Shown: positions 49,193-58,874, counted from the first letter of the stretch. The stretch: 64,000 nucleotides of DNA from Shouchella shacheensis (GCF_001484965.1 NZ_KQ947394.1:1-64000), one strand, 5' to 3'. The notes: generated by a model from the sequence alone, not told the origin. A program made the numbers and translations.

Positions 49193-49723
49193 CGACTCAA
49201 GCGCCTTGGCTTTTTACACCCTCCAAGCGGTTTCCGTTCCTTAGCAAAAAAGTCGTCCCCCATAACTAAGAGGGGAGACGACTTCTACCGGTTATCGTGT
49301 CGATTCACTATTTCGGGAAAATTTATATGAAGCTCTTGTTACCCTGCAATCCTACTCATAACACATCAGAAACGTGCAATTTAACGTCTTATCCCCGACC
49401 CTCATTCCTCGCTAAAGCGCTTCTTCTACCACTCAATGTAGTCAGGATAATCCACTTAATCCTGATTTGATTAGGCGGACAATTGGACTCTTCGAAAGTG
49501 ATGGCTCCCGAGTTAAAAACCGAGGAACTTCTATGCTCAAGACAAAGTTTTGTAAAAAGTCGTGCTCCACTTGAGGACAATGCCTTCACCATCATGAAAA
49601 ACGATACGGGAGCGATCAGCTATGTATGGTCGAGCGTTGTCAATGCAGGAGCGATGCATAGCCAAAAGGTAAGAATTGTAGGTTCTAAAAGGGGTTCCGA
49701 CGCCCATATCTCCCCCACTCCAC
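49193..49723. other. Gap with terminator and no recognised gene
   Basis: The stretch contains a hairpin at 49247-49290 (AAGTCGTCcCCC with GGGGaGACGACTT, T6 on the minus strand) which terminates the ZIP-like transcript from the right. Between 49300 and 49720 short frames exist on both strands, but none has a ribosome site or known similarity. Confidence 0.4.
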
Positions 49724-50431
49724 TCACCAATCAAACAAAGCTTTCAAACCAATGATAAGCGTAGCGTACGTCATAGCTGAAACCAAAAATGTTGGCAAGT
49801 GCGCATTTCGTTCAGCGGGGATTTCCTTACTAATCACGTTAAAAATCATCGCCCCGGACGTGTACGCAATCATTGCATCGACATACAAACCCGAGGGAGG
49901 CCCAACTGCCCCGATACCAGCCCCGAGCAGCGTGGCTCCTGCCAACATAAACCGCCCATATCTCAGGTAAAGGTGCTTATTCTCAAGCCAGAGGTTATGC
50001 GAGATCCCGATAAAGTGCAGACCTACAGCCATTCCATAGAATACAGCTTGCACCACTTGAACATCCGAGGAAAAAACAATATAAGAAACCATAAACGTAT
50101 AAAGCGCAAAAAAGCCCACTTGGACAAAGTAGAAGCGTGTCTGCTTGGCTTCTTCCCGTTTGCTGGCCGCCAACTTATAGATGGTGAAGTAGACCAACAA
50201 CCCAATCAAACCAAGGAAATATAGCTCCGAGTCAAGAGCTAGGCTTCCCCCAAGATCGCTCTGTTCCTCGTGAAGGGTGGGGAGGATATAAACGAACACG
50301 TATGCGATCGCCACTCCACCTGAAAGCGAAAGCCACTTCGGTGTCGAGAGGTTTGATGAGGAAATAATACGGCTTGCATAGAGTTGAATGAAAACAAAGG
50401 CAAATCCAATGAATAAGGATTCGAACGTCAT
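49724..50431 (-). CDS. ZIP-like integral membrane protein
   Basis: This 235-residue protein has seven or eight TM segments. LSGGVAIAYVFVYILPTLHEEQ and GLHFIGISHNL, plus AYTSGAMIFNVISKEIPAERN, have the His/Glu spacing of ZIP-family metal transporters, though overall similarity is weak. It may move zinc or a related ion, or be a relative of unknown use. ATG 50431 follows AGGAGGAG. Confidence 0.65.
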   Translation of the reverse strand: MTFESLFIGFAFVFIQLYASRIISSSNLSTPKWLSLSGGVAIAYVFVYILPTLHEEQSDLGGSLALDSELYFLGLIGLLVYFTIYKLAASKREEAKQTRFYFVQVGFFALYTFMVSYIVFSSDVQVVQAVFYGMAVGLHFIGISHNLWLENKHLYLRYGRFMLAGATLLGAGIGAVGPPSGLYVDAMIAYTSGAMIFNVISKEIPAERNAHLPTFLVSAMTYATLIIGLKALFDW

Positions 50432-50606
50432 AGCTACTCCTCCTAACAATTGTTCCATTGTCTATACCCGAGCTGGAGAGTTGAATATCAATAATATCAT
50501 TGGCGATTGTGTAACAGTGTTGTAAAAAAGTCTCAGTATGTATAGGTAAGGATCATAAGAACGGGTGGGAGGAAGGCTAAACCGAAGAGCGGGGTGGTTC
50601 AATGAA

Positions 50607-50646
50607 AACCAACAGGAATCAGCCACCGCTAACCCCCTGGTTGGTT
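50607..50646 (-). terminator. Terminator downstream of the small gene at 50647
   Basis: AACCAACAG (50607-50615) pairs with CTGGTTGGTT (50637-50646). It is reached directly after the stop codon of the gene, on the minus strand. Confidence 0.65.
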
Positions 50647-50895
50647 TCACCTAAAATAATCATAAAACTTACCAATTTCATGCTCTTCCACAAATGCATA
50701 CGTATTGTTGCCATTTGGCATATAGAAGAAGAAAGACGCGAACGCCTGGTACGGACCCTCTCGCCCCTCTTTAACCGCACGAGCGACATCCTTAAAATCA
50801 TGCAATTCATCAACCAGCCGATCTTCCTCCGTTAAGACTTCGGGCACGTTCTGCAAATTGGTGAATAATACTTTGTAGCGCTGGATCACTTTCAT
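50647..50895 (-). CDS. Hypothetical small protein, 82 residues
   Basis: The product (from MKVIQRYKVLF) contains LVDELHDFKDVARAVKEGREG and a final FVEEHEIGKFYDYFR, with no known domain. GGAGG lies two bases before ATG 50895 and eight before a GTG at 50889; the latter fits spacing better, but both are plausible. The upstream GTG frame to 50940 lacks support. Confidence 0.55.
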   Translation of the reverse strand: MKVIQRYKVLFTNLQNVPEVLTEEDRLVDELHDFKDVARAVKEGREGPYQAFASFFFYMPNGNNTYAFVEEHEIGKFYDYFR

Positions 50896-51148
50896 TTCCT
50901 CCTTTGCATGGAGTCCTTTTTTCGTCTCTAGGCTCTCCACCTTAGCATGATTTCAAACCATGGTCACTTCTCACTTCCGTTCACCCAAGGATCTTACGCA
51001 TCTTGCCAAGCTCCAGTTGCCCTTGTGAAGGAACTGTGGTGCTTTCCAGAACGTTTTCTAATCCGCGTTGACAGCATGTGGCTTCTACAAATCACCCGGT
51101 GCCTACTGGTTTTCACAAGCATGTGGCGCCGACAATGACATTCTGCAT

Positions 51149-51904
51149 TCAACATCTAATAACCTCAATATCTACATCCTCATAGCCCTTCAAAACGTGG
51201 GATGGGATTTCTCCCTCAGTAATTAAGTAATCGAGACTAGCAATCGATCCGATCTTGTAATTAGAGATCGTATTCAGCTTATTTTTCGTCACAAGCGTGG
51301 CAATCTTATTTGAACTTTTGATCATTTGCTGTCTCACAAACGACTCTTCCATGTGAGGTTCACTTATTCCAAATTCAGGGTGAATCGAATAGACTCCTAA
51401 AAAACAAAGATCCGCTCTTAGATCTTCTAATGTTTTAATAACAGGTAAGCCAACATTTACTAAAGAGTCTTTAAACAATGTTCCTCCTAACGTGATGACT
51501 TCCAAGTGTGGATGTCCAGAAAGCTCGAGACATATGGTGGGGCTATTTGTAATGATGGTTGCATGTAACTGTTCAGGAAGCTCTTTTGCAAGTTGAAGGT
51601 TCGTTGTACTCCCATCTAGCAAGATGACTTGTCCGTCCGTTACCAACTCCAACCCTTTCATCGCCAGCACTCTTTTTGACTCCAATAATTCTTCATTTCT
51701 CTCTGCAAATGTAATCGCACTTTGGGAAATGGGGAATGCCCCGCCATGCACTCGTTGGATCAGTCCCTTTGCGTCCATCTCTCGTAAATCTCTTCTTATG
51801 GTGTCTTCTGAGACATTTAAGTGTATGCTTAGTTCTTTTGCTATTGCCTTTCCCTCATTTTGAATCATCTTTATGATTTCGTTCTGTCTTTCCTTCTTCA
51901 GCAT
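51149..51904 (-). CDS. DeoR family transcriptional regulator
   Basis: The 251-residue protein has the DeoR winged helix (RQNEIIKMIQNEGKAIAKELSIHLNVSEDTIRRDLREMDAKGLIQRVHGGA) and the sugar-phosphate-sensing C-terminal fold (VILLDGSTTNLQLAKELPE). It faces the sorbitol-6-phosphate dehydrogenase-like gene and may be a repressor of it. ATG 51904 follows GGAGGTGA. ATGTTTT (51931-51937) and AAAACAT (51955-51961) flank its -10 and are a candidate operator. Confidence 0.88.
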   Translation of the reverse strand: MLKKERQNEIIKMIQNEGKAIAKELSIHLNVSEDTIRRDLREMDAKGLIQRVHGGAFPISQSAITFAERNEELLESKRVLAMKGLELVTDGQVILLDGSTTNLQLAKELPEQLHATIITNSPTICLELSGHPHLEVITLGGTLFKDSLVNVGLPVIKTLEDLRADLCFLGVYSIHPEFGISEPHMEESFVRQQMIKSSNKIATLVTKNKLNTISNYKIGSIASLDYLITEGEIPSHVLKGYEDVDIEVIRC

Positions 51905-51930
51905 AGGGCTCACCTCCTTCAAGAAAGTGC

Positions 51931-51961
51931 ATGTTTTTTCTTGTATTATACCTTAAAACAT
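51931..51961 (-). promoter_or_regulatory. DeoR promoter with inverted repeat
   Basis: The inverted repeat ATGTTTT/AAAACAT encloses a minus-strand -10 TATAAT (51945-51950). The -35 is weak. This fits autoregulation by a DeoR-type repressor. Confidence 0.5.
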
Positions 51962-51993
51962 CTTCTTTTCATATCCTTTATCCTTATTTACAC

Positions 51994-52022
51994 TTGATAT
52001 TCATTGTTAATGCCTGTATCAT
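51994..52022 (+). promoter_or_regulatory. Promoter of the SDR gene
   Basis: TTGATA (51994-51999), 17-bp spacer, TATCAT (52017-52022). Confidence 0.55.
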
Positions 52023-52131
52023 TTACTCGGACAAGAAGTAAGTAGCTTTTTCATGCACAAGCAAGAAGCTGCAAATCGTCGATGTTACAAATGCTCATAC
52101 TAACCTATGCGATTTAAAGGAGGAAACTGAA

Positions 52132-52932
52132 ATGAACGAATCATGGCTTCAATTAGAAACTAAGGTAGCGATTGTCACAGGGGGGGCGTCGGGAATTGGC
52201 GCTCACATCACAGATCACTTAGTAAAGAATGGAGCAAAGGTCGCCATTGCTGATTTGAATGTAGAAACTGGTGAACAAAGGGATGGGACTTATCATATTC
52301 AATGCGACGTTACGAACAAAGAAAGCGTTGAAACCATGACAAACAAAGCCATTGAATTCTTTGGAACCGTCGATATTTTGGTCAACAACGCTGGAGTAAA
52401 TTTGCCACGCTTGCTCGTGGATGACCGTGGCGAAAAGCCAGAATATGAGATCAGTGAAAAGGATTTTGATTTCATGGTGGCCGTGAATCAGAAAGGCCCT
52501 TACCTCTGTGCGCAAGCGGCAGCAAGAGAAATGATCAAAAATACCAAGGGCGTCATCATAAATGTTTCTTCTGAAGCAGGAATGGAAGGGTCTGCGGGAC
52601 AAAGCGTCTATTCTGCCACAAAAGGGGCCATCAACGGGTTTACCCGTTCTTGGGCGAAAGAACTAGGCAAATTCAACATTCGTGTCGTCGGCATTGCGCC
52701 TGGCATTAATGAAAAAACAGGCTTAACGACCGATGCGTATAACGAGGCACTGGCTTATACACGCGGCGTAACAGTAGAAGGTCTTGGAACAGATTACAGC
52801 AAATCCATCCCACTCGGACGTGTTGGAAAGCTTGATGAGATCGGTGAAGCCATTGCCTACTTAGCTTCAGAGCGTGCAAGCTATGTTACTGGCACAACCG
52901 TTAATATTTCAGGCGGAAAATCCCGCGGCTAA
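52132..52932 (+). CDS. SDR oxidoreductase, sorbitol-6-phosphate 2-dehydrogenase-like
   Basis: This 266-residue classical SDR has the cofactor motif VTGGASGIGAH, NNAG in DILVNNAGVN, Ser in INVSSEAG, and the YSATKGA catalytic pair. It lacks a membrane segment. The location beside a glucitol PTS and GutM-like gene points to sorbitol-6-phosphate 2-dehydrogenase, giving fructose-6-phosphate (inference). A terminator follows at 52947-52975, so it is a separate unit. Confidence 0.82.
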   Translation: MNESWLQLETKVAIVTGGASGIGAHITDHLVKNGAKVAIADLNVETGEQRDGTYHIQCDVTNKESVETMTNKAIEFFGTVDILVNNAGVNLPRLLVDDRGEKPEYEISEKDFDFMVAVNQKGPYLCAQAAAREMIKNTKGVIINVSSEAGMEGSAGQSVYSATKGAINGFTRSWAKELGKFNIRVVGIAPGINEKTGLTTDAYNEALAYTRGVTVEGLGTDYSKSIPLGRVGKLDEIGEAIAYLASERASYVTGTTVNISGGKSRG

Positions 52933-52946
52933 CGAACATTTTATTC

Positions 52947-52975
52947 AGTGGGGGCACCACCCCCCACTTTTTTAT
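52947..52975 (+). terminator. Terminator of the SDR gene
   Basis: AGTGGGGG pairs with CCCCCACT, followed by T7. Confidence 0.85.
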
Positions 52976-53075
52976 GAAGCGATGAACCCTCTCCAACGCG
53001 TGCGATAAGTGATCCCTCGCTCCCCTATCCCCCAAGCTCTCAATAGCATGAGTTTGACAACAAACCGTCACCTTC

Positions 53076-53198
53076 TGCACATATGTGCAAAATCGTTTGG
53101 AATTAAAATCCACAAGCGAAAGATTATTGACTACTCACTGTAAGCGCCTTATACTTTACCAAGTCAACACCTTTGGTCACACATTGCACATATGTGCA
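53076..53198 (+). promoter_or_regulatory. Twin palindromic operators TGCACATATGTGCA
   Basis: The perfect 14-bp palindrome occurs at 53076-53089 and again at 53185-53198. They flank the sorbitol promoter (53127-53155) with centres 109 bp apart, about ten helical turns, so looping by a SorC-type regulator is likely. Confidence 0.65.
53127..53155 (+). promoter_or_regulatory. Promoter of the sorbitol operon
   Basis: -35 TTGACT (53127-53132), 17-bp spacer, -10 TATACT (53150-53155), between the two TGCACATATGTGCA operators. Confidence 0.75.
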
Positions 53199-53216
53199 GA
53201 GTTAGGGGGTAGGTTT

Positions 53217-54167
53217 TTGAATTGGCATGAAGAACGAAGTCTGATCATCGTGTCTAAAATGTATTATGAAGAATCACTCACCCAAAACGAGATTGCAAAG
53301 AGATTAGGAATCTATCGGACGACAGTCACACGGATGCTGCAAAAAGCAAGGGATATCGGAGTTGTTCGCATCGAAATTGTCGAGACCCAGCGCGTTCGTG
53401 TCGAGCTTGAGAAACAACTGGCGGAACGATATGGACTTGCTGAAGTTTTCGTTGTTCCTGTTGAGCCAGAGACATCCCGTCGAGATCGACTTGAATTGAT
53501 CGGGAAAGCAGCCGTTTCTCTCGTGGATAGCATCCTCGTGGATGGAGATGTTGTCGGGCTTGCCTGGGGTTCGACCGTCGGGACAATGGCAGATGTCATC
53601 GAAAAAGGACGAAAGCGTGATATTCGCTTTGTGCCGATTGTAGGTGGTCCTGGAAAAATGCGTGTGGATCATCACGTGAATACAATCGCTTACAGTTTCG
53701 CGAAAGCGTTTAAATCAAAAGCGTATTATATTGATTCCGCTGCCATTGTTCAGTCAAAAGAAACCAGAGATGAGATTATGGATTCTGATTATATGCAAGA
53801 TGTTCGTCACCTCTGGAAGGAAATGACGGTTTCCATCATCGGAATTGGTGCCCCTATCCGTTCATCAAACTTAGTCTGGACGGGGTTCCTTGGAGACGGA
53901 GAGGCAAAAAAGCTTGAATCCGAAAACATAGTGGGCGATATTTGTTCACGCTTTTATACGATTGATGGAGTCGAAACAAATGCCGACCTACGCGAACGCG
54001 CGGTGGCTATTGAACTCGAGCGATTACGAGAAAACCGTGCAACGATAGCCGTTGCCGAGTCAAGGGAAAAAGTGGCGTCCATTGTCGGTGCTCTTAGAGG
54101 CGATTACCTGACGCATTTAGTAACCGATGAAGAAACAGCAGAAGCAATACTAAATTGGGAGGAATAA
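53217..54167 (+). CDS. SorC/DeoR-type transcriptional regulator
   Basis: This 316-residue protein has an N-terminal helix-turn-helix (LTQNEIAKRLGIYRTTVTRMLQKARDIGVVRIEI) and the sugar-binding C-terminal fold (VGLAWGSTVGTMADVI, RFVPIVGGPGK). The family senses phosphorylated sugars. The TTG start at 53217 has GGGGGTAGG upstream and an operator partly overlapping its leader. It is the first gene of the sorbitol PTS operon. The unrelated DeoR at 51149 may be a second regulator of the same sugar. Confidence 0.88.
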   Translation: MNWHEERSLIIVSKMYYEESLTQNEIAKRLGIYRTTVTRMLQKARDIGVVRIEIVETQRVRVELEKQLAERYGLAEVFVVPVEPETSRRDRLELIGKAAVSLVDSILVDGDVVGLAWGSTVGTMADVIEKGRKRDIRFVPIVGGPGKMRVDHHVNTIAYSFAKAFKSKAYYIDSAAIVQSKETRDEIMDSDYMQDVRHLWKEMTVSIIGIGAPIRSSNLVWTGFLGDGEAKKLESENIVGDICSRFYTIDGVETNADLRERAVAIELERLRENRATIAVAESREKVASIVGALRGDYLTHLVTDEETAEAILNWEE

Positions 54168-54170
54168 CCG

Positions 54171-54620
54171 GTGACAATTTTGATTGTAGCCTTATGCTTA
54201 GGTCTTGGTTTTTTGCTCCAGAGTGTATTAGGATTCTGGCAAATGAAGAACTTCAACCAGCAATATACGTTGATGCGTTCAGAAGGAAAAGTCGCCATTG
54301 GACGTTCAAGGGGATTTATTCGAACGGGCGTTGTGCTGCTTTTGTCCGTGGACAAACAAGCCAACATTGTAAGAGCAGAAAAAATGCAGGGGTTGACCAT
54401 CTTTGCACGGTTTAAGCCTGTCGATGCCTTGGCTAATCAGCCGCTATTTCGTACAAGCCCAGAAGTCGAAGGTAAGCTGGATCGCTTCTCCAAAAAAGCT
54501 CTTGATGATGCTCGGCATGTGTACCGAATTGTTCAAGCTGGCGGAGAAGTCCCTAAACCAAAGGCTCCCCTGGAAAAAGTAGTAACGATGTTCACAAAAA
54601 AACGTGAGGTGAAACAATAA
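54171..54620 (+). CDS. gutM: Glucitol operon activator GutM
   Basis: This 149-residue membrane-associated protein has a hydrophobic N-terminus ([21 protein letters not shown]) and [41 protein letters not shown], matching GutM/SrlM, an activator of glucitol operons. The GTG start follows GGGAGGA. Its stop overlaps the ATG of the next gene by one base (TAATG). Confidence 0.9.
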   Translation: MTILIVALCLGLGFLLQSVLGFWQMKNFNQQYTLMRSEGKVAIGRSRGFIRTGVVLLLSVDKQANIVRAEKMQGLTIFARFKPVDALANQPLFRTSPEVEGKLDRFSKKALDDARHVYRIVQAGGEVPKPKAPLEKVVTMFTKKREVKQ

Positions 54621-55189
54621 TGGATTGGTTAGTGAATGGAGCCGAATGGTTTATCGGCCTATTTGAAGAAGGGGGCGAAACGTTCGTAGGCCTTGTTACG
54701 GGTATTGTTCCTCTTCTTATTATGTTACTAGTTGCCATGAATGCGTTAATTCAATTTGTTGGCCAAGAACGAATCGAAAAGCTCGCCGCAAAATCTTCAA
54801 GAAATATCTTTACGCGGTACCTCGTCTTGCCGGTGCTCGGGACCTTTTTCTTTTTAAACCCGATGACCTTATCGCTTGGCCGGTTTATGCCAGAGCGTTA
54901 CAAACCTGGCTATTATGCGTCGGCAAGCTACAATTGTCACTCTATGAACGGCTTATTCCCGCACGTGAACCCAGCAGAGCTCTTTGTCTTTTTGGGAGTT
55001 GCAGCGGGCATCACACAGCTTGGCCATTCAACTGCTGAATTGGCCATACGCTATTTTCTTGTCGGTATGGTCATGAACATGTTCCGGGGTCTTGTCACGG
55101 ACTGGATGGTTGCCTACGTTGAGAAACAACAGAAGGTAAAGCTAAAATCAACGGTATCAGAATCAATTGGAGGCTCTTCAAATGGCTAA
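54620..55189 (+). CDS. srlA: PTS glucitol/sorbitol EIIC component
   Basis: The 189-residue integral membrane protein matches the EIIC part of the glucitol [84 protein letters not shown]. It forms the sorbitol channel and hands the sugar to the EIIB domain. It overlaps the next gene by eight bases, indicating tight translation coupling. Confidence 0.93.
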   Translation: MDWLVNGAEWFIGLFEEGGETFVGLVTGIVPLLIMLLVAMNALIQFVGQERIEKLAAKSSRNIFTRYLVLPVLGTFFFLNPMTLSLGRFMPERYKPGYYASASYNCHSMNGLFPHVNPAELFVFLGVAAGITQLGHSTAELAIRYFLVGMVMNMFRGLVTDWMVAYVEKQQKVKLKSTVSESIGGSSNG

Positions 55190-56201
55190 TTACCAAGCAG
55201 TACGAATTGAAAAAGGCCCAGGTGGTTTTGGTGGACCGCTAGTCATTCAACCCAATGAGCAGAAAAATAAGATTGTAAATATCACAGGCGGTCCTATATC
55301 GGATGTAGGCGCCCGTATCGCTGAGCTAACCGGTGCAGAACTTGTCAATGGCTTTAACACGTCCGTACCTGAGGACCAAATCGCCTGTGTCATTGTTGAT
55401 TGCGGCGGGACGCTCCGTGCTGGACTTTACCCGAAAAAGCGCATTCCTACGATTAATATTATGCCTACCGGCCAGAGTGGACCGATGGCGAAATTTATTG
55501 TGGAAGACATTTATGTGTCTGGTGTAAAACCGCAGCAGGTTTCATTGACAGAGGAAAACGCTTCTGTTGATGAACCTCAAGCAGAGGTCTCTCCTGAGAA
55601 CAACGCTGAAAGAGGACAAGCAGAGCCAGCTGGCAAGTATGACAGCTCCAAGAAAATTACCGATACCAATGACAATATCATGTCTCGAATCGGGAAAGCT
55701 ATGGGTGGGATTGTCAACGTTTTCTACCAGGCGGGTCGCGATGCGATTGATACGATATTAAAGACCATTCTTCCTTTTATGGCCTTTGTCTCCCTGTTAA
55801 TCGGCTTGATCCTTGCTTCAGGGATTGGCGATGTGATCGCGAATGTTTTACAGCCACTCGGTGGAACCATTTGGGGGCTCTTGACCTTATCGGCCATTGT
55901 TTCCTTCCCTCTCTTGTCACCATTCCTTGGACCTGGCGCCGTCATTGCGCAAGTGATTGGAACACTAATTGGGGTAGAAATCGGCCGGGGCAACATCCCC
56001 CCTCAATTTGCCCTGCCCGCACTATTTGCCATTAACGCACAAGCAGCTGCCGACTTTGTTCCCGTAGGCCTTGGACTTGCTGAAGCCGAACCTGAAACGG
56101 TCGAGGTGGGGGTGCCCGCTGTTCTGTATGGAAGGTTTCTAACAGGAGCGCCCACCGTTTTTGTAGCATGGCTCGCAAGCTACGGCATGTATGATTCCTA
56201 A
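55182..56201 (+). CDS. srlE: PTS glucitol/sorbitol EIIBC component
   Basis: The 339-residue protein has an N-terminal EIIB domain (phosphorylated Cys in [17 protein letters not shown]) and a C-terminal membrane domain ([45 protein letters not shown]). A charged linker separates them (about residues 125-165). Phosphate passes from HPr to EIIA, to EIIB, to sorbitol. ATG 55182 follows GGAGG. Confidence 0.93.
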   Translation: MANYQAVRIEKGPGGFGGPLVIQPNEQKNKIVNITGGPISDVGARIAELTGAELVNGFNTSVPEDQIACVIVDCGGTLRAGLYPKKRIPTINIMPTGQSGPMAKFIVEDIYVSGVKPQQVSLTEENASVDEPQAEVSPENNAERGQAEPAGKYDSSKKITDTNDNIMSRIGKAMGGIVNVFYQAGRDAIDTILKTILPFMAFVSLLIGLILASGIGDVIANVLQPLGGTIWGLLTLSAIVSFPLLSPFLGPGAVIAQVIGTLIGVEIGRGNIPPQFALPALFAINAQAAADFVPVGLGLAEAEPETVEVGVPAVLYGRFLTGAPTVFVAWLASYGMYDS

Positions 56202-56233
56202 AAAATACTACAATGAAGGAGCAAGATGTACCA

Positions 56234-56596
56234 ATGAACATTTACACAACCGTTGTAACTAAACTAGGCCCAAGTGCATCAGATTTTCTAGCAGACAAGA
56301 TGCTTATTCTTTTTAAAAACAATGCACCAGAGGAGCTTGCTGAGTTTTGCATTCTTCATGAAGAAAACAAGCTGAACGATCAAATTCAAGCCGGAGACAC
56401 ACTCTCCATCGCTGATACGTCGTTTCAAATTACAGCTGTAGGAAGCGCTGTTAACAAAAACCTTGACTCGCTCGGTCATATTACCATTAAAGCCGACGGT
56501 GCAACGGAAGCAGAATTGCCTGGCACGCTCTCTATTGAAGACGGTGAGCTCCCAGAAGTCAATACAGGGGATTCTATTACCGTCACGAGAAAATAG
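56234..56596 (+). CDS. srlB: PTS glucitol/sorbitol EIIA component
   Basis: The 120-residue EIIA has the active-site region HEENKLNDQIQAGDTLSI and NLDSLGHITIKADG. It accepts phosphate from HPr and passes it to EIIB. ATG 56234 lies after AAGGAG with a somewhat long spacing; a short upstream extension is possible. Confidence 0.9.
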   Translation: MNIYTTVVTKLGPSASDFLADKMLILFKNNAPEELAEFCILHEENKLNDQIQAGDTLSIADTSFQITAVGSAVNKNLDSLGHITIKADGATEAELPGTLSIEDGELPEVNTGDSITVTRK

Positions 56597-56638
56597 ACGG
56601 AGTATCACGGGTACACGAACGAATCAAGGAGGCCTCCT

Positions 56639-57334
56639 ATGAGCTTTTCATTGTTACTGGATTCAGCAGATGTTCAAGCGTTCCAATCGCTATCCGAGTG
56701 GTTCCCTCTAGATGGAATCACCACAAACCCAACGATCCTCGCGAAAAACGATAGGGTACAGGCGGAAGATCAGGTAAAGAAACTGGATCAGCTCTTGCAA
56801 CCGGAACAGACCCTTCATATCCAAGTCGTTTCCAAAGATGCTGACGGAATGATTGCTGAGGGACACCGGATTCAGGCTGCCTTTGACCGTGAAATCGCTA
56901 TTAAAATCCCCGTCTCTAAAGAAGGGTTTAAAGCCATCAAGACCCTCGCCTCAGAAAAGGTCTCAGTGACGGCGACAGGCGTTTTCACCGTGCAACAAGC
57001 GTTCCTTGCCGGTAAAGCTGGCGCTACTCATGTGGCTCCTTACGTCAATCGAATCGACGCGGCCCACGGAAATAGCCGTGAAGTGCTTAAGCGGATCGTG
57101 ACTCTCTTTAACCATTACGGAATGTCTACACGTGTCCTCGCGGCAAGCTTTAAAAACGTCCGTCAAGTCGAAGAAGCGCTACTGGCTGGCGTCCATGAAG
57201 CCACCGTAGCGCCTGATATTCTAGAGACGCTCATTGTTCATCAAGGAACGACCGATAGCATTGAGGAATTTACGAATCATTTTGAGGGAGCGTTTGGTGT
57301 GGGGAGCGAGCTGTATCTAAAAGGGTCAAAATAG
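56639..57334 (+). CDS. fsa: Fructose-6-phosphate aldolase (FSA/TalC family)
   Basis: This 231-residue transaldolase-family protein has the small-subunit features of FSA: Schiff-base Lys in EIAIKIPVSKEGFKAI, VAPYVNRIDAAHG and VLAASFKNVRQVEEALLAGV. FSA splits fructose-6-phosphate into dihydroxyacetone and glyceraldehyde-3-phosphate, or catalyses related aldol reactions. Its place at the end of the sorbitol operon suggests it acts on the fructose-6-phosphate formed from sorbitol (inference). Ribosome site GGAGGCC. Confidence 0.9.
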   Translation: MSFSLLLDSADVQAFQSLSEWFPLDGITTNPTILAKNDRVQAEDQVKKLDQLLQPEQTLHIQVVSKDADGMIAEGHRIQAAFDREIAIKIPVSKEGFKAIKTLASEKVSVTATGVFTVQQAFLAGKAGATHVAPYVNRIDAAHGNSREVLKRIVTLFNHYGMSTRVLAASFKNVRQVEEALLAGVHEATVAPDILETLIVHQGTTDSIEEFTNHFEGAFGVGSELYLKGSK

Positions 57335-57339
57335 ATTTC

Positions 57340-57396
57340 AACCCCCGGACCTTGTGGTGAAATAGCCATGAGGTGTGGGGGTTTTTGTGTAGGAAT
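57340..57396 (+). terminator. Terminator of the sorbitol operon
   Basis: AACCCCC pairs with GGGGGTT over a long loop (with inner CCATGAGG-like pairing), followed by T5. Confidence 0.65.
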
Positions 57397-57658
57397 TGAA
57401 CAAGGGAAGTTTAGCAAGGGTTACTATCTTTCTTGGTTAGTGTTTAAATAGTCTACGACGACTTCGTAATACCGTGTTCCCATGAAGCCAATAGCTTTTT
57501 CCGTATCCACAAGGTCCCATTGGTACCCAACAGCCATGTGCATAGATGAACTGGCCCTGTATCGTCACCATGTAGTGAACTTCGCTATTTCTCCCGTATG
57601 ATAACAACTCGTTTTTGTTTGAAATTGGAGAGACCTTGTACTGTATTTGTCTTCCATG
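57397..57658. other. Gap with a doubtful small frame
   Basis: A minus-strand frame 57424-57543 (39 residues; WDLVDTEKAIGFMGTRYYEVV) looks protein-like but has no ribosome site and an upstream stop, so it may be the 3' end of a lost gene. Nothing else was recognised. Confidence 0.35.
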
Positions 57659-58807
57659 TTAATCCAATGAGAAAAAGGCGTTCCCTGTTACCAGAGCAGC
57701 TCCATGTACAACCCCACTCTCTTTTAAATCAGAATAAAAAATGTCGACCTGATGATTATACGGCATGTATTGACTCATTTTTCTGTTCATTAATTCTCGT
57801 ATTTCGAAAGACTTTTGAAAGAAGCTCCCGCTCAAAATGATGCTCGTGGTATCAAATGTTGAATACACGTTTCCAAGCGCAATAGCAAGATAGGTTGTCG
57901 CTTGATCAAAAATATTAACAGCCCCTTGGTTTCCTTGACTGTACAAACGAAAAAGTTCGCTCATTGTTTGAACATCAAGTCCACTACTAGCTTGCTGCAA
58001 GAGCGCTTTTTCTGAAGTATAGGTCGCAAGGCATCCCATCCTTCCACAATCACATAAATTCCCTTGCGGATTCACAATCGTGTGACCGATTTCCCCGGCT
58101 TTGTTTGTATCCCCCCTATAAATTTCCCCGTTGATGATAATGGCTGAGCCAATGCCAGAACCTATGCCAATTAAGACAATATTGGCGTCATCTTCGAATG
58201 TTCGAGCGTGTTTTTCGGCGATAGCTCTCATCTTCAACTCGTTATCCACGACCACATTTAATTTAGTTTCTTTCTCTATCACACTCTTCACAGCAATGTC
58301 TTTCCACATGAGCTGGCCCGAACGAATAAGTATTCCATTCACGTCGTCAACATAACCCGGAATGCCAATACCAATTCCAAGTATGTTTTCTTTTTTTAGC
58401 TGTTCCTGCCCAATCACCTGATTGATTTGTTCACAAATGAAAGCAAGTGTTTCTTCCGGTCGTTCTCTTGTGTGATGGGTATAGCTCTCAAGCAAAACTA
58501 GCTCCGCGTTAAGATTCATGATCCCCAAACGAACGATATCCAAGTCAATTTCAATGCCTATAGACCATTTTGCGTTTTTCTGAAGTTCTAGTTGCACCGC
58601 GTTACGCCCCACGCTGTTTGTCGCATGCTGTCTCTCTTTAATTAAATTCTCCTCAATCAATTCAGAAACGATTCGACCAATCGAGGTCGGACTCATTTTA
58701 GTTTGCTTCACAATGTCTGGCTTGGTGATTGGACCATACGCTTGAACGATGTCATACACCCACTGCTTGTTCTTTTTTTTAATAAAAAACTGATCGTGCT
58801 TTAACAT
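57659..58807 (-). CDS. ROK family transcriptional regulator
   Basis: The 382-residue protein has an N-terminal winged helix (VYDIVQAYGPITKPDIVKQTKMSPTSIGRIVSELIEENLI) and a ROK sugar-kinase-like domain with GIGIGIPGYVDDVNG and the zinc motif GHTIVNPQGNLCDCGRMGC. The conserved Glu after GC is replaced (GCLATY), so it probably binds sugar without phosphorylating it. It most likely regulates the adjacent Opp/Gfo/isomerase operon. ATG 58807 follows AAAGGAGAAG. Confidence 0.88.
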   Translation of the reverse strand: MLKHDQFFIKKKNKQWVYDIVQAYGPITKPDIVKQTKMSPTSIGRIVSELIEENLIKERQHATNSVGRNAVQLELQKNAKWSIGIEIDLDIVRLGIMNLNAELVLLESYTHHTRERPEETLAFICEQINQVIGQEQLKKENILGIGIGIPGYVDDVNGILIRSGQLMWKDIAVKSVIEKETKLNVVVDNELKMRAIAEKHARTFEDDANIVLIGIGSGIGSAIIINGEIYRGDTNKAGEIGHTIVNPQGNLCDCGRMGCLATYTSEKALLQQASSGLDVQTMSELFRLYSQGNQGAVNIFDQATTYLAIALGNVYSTFDTTSIILSGSFFQKSFEIRELMNRKMSQYMPYNHQVDIFYSDLKESGVVHGAALVTGNAFFSLD

Positions 58808-58874
58808 GACTGCTTCTCCTTTCTTCTCCCATCCGTTGCTTCTATCTCTAGTATGGCATTTCTCCCCCAAAAAA

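Noticed and set aside
52219-53675. Long antisense frames opposite the SDR and SorC-type genes
   Set aside because: They are shadows of well-supported genes and lack ribosome sites.
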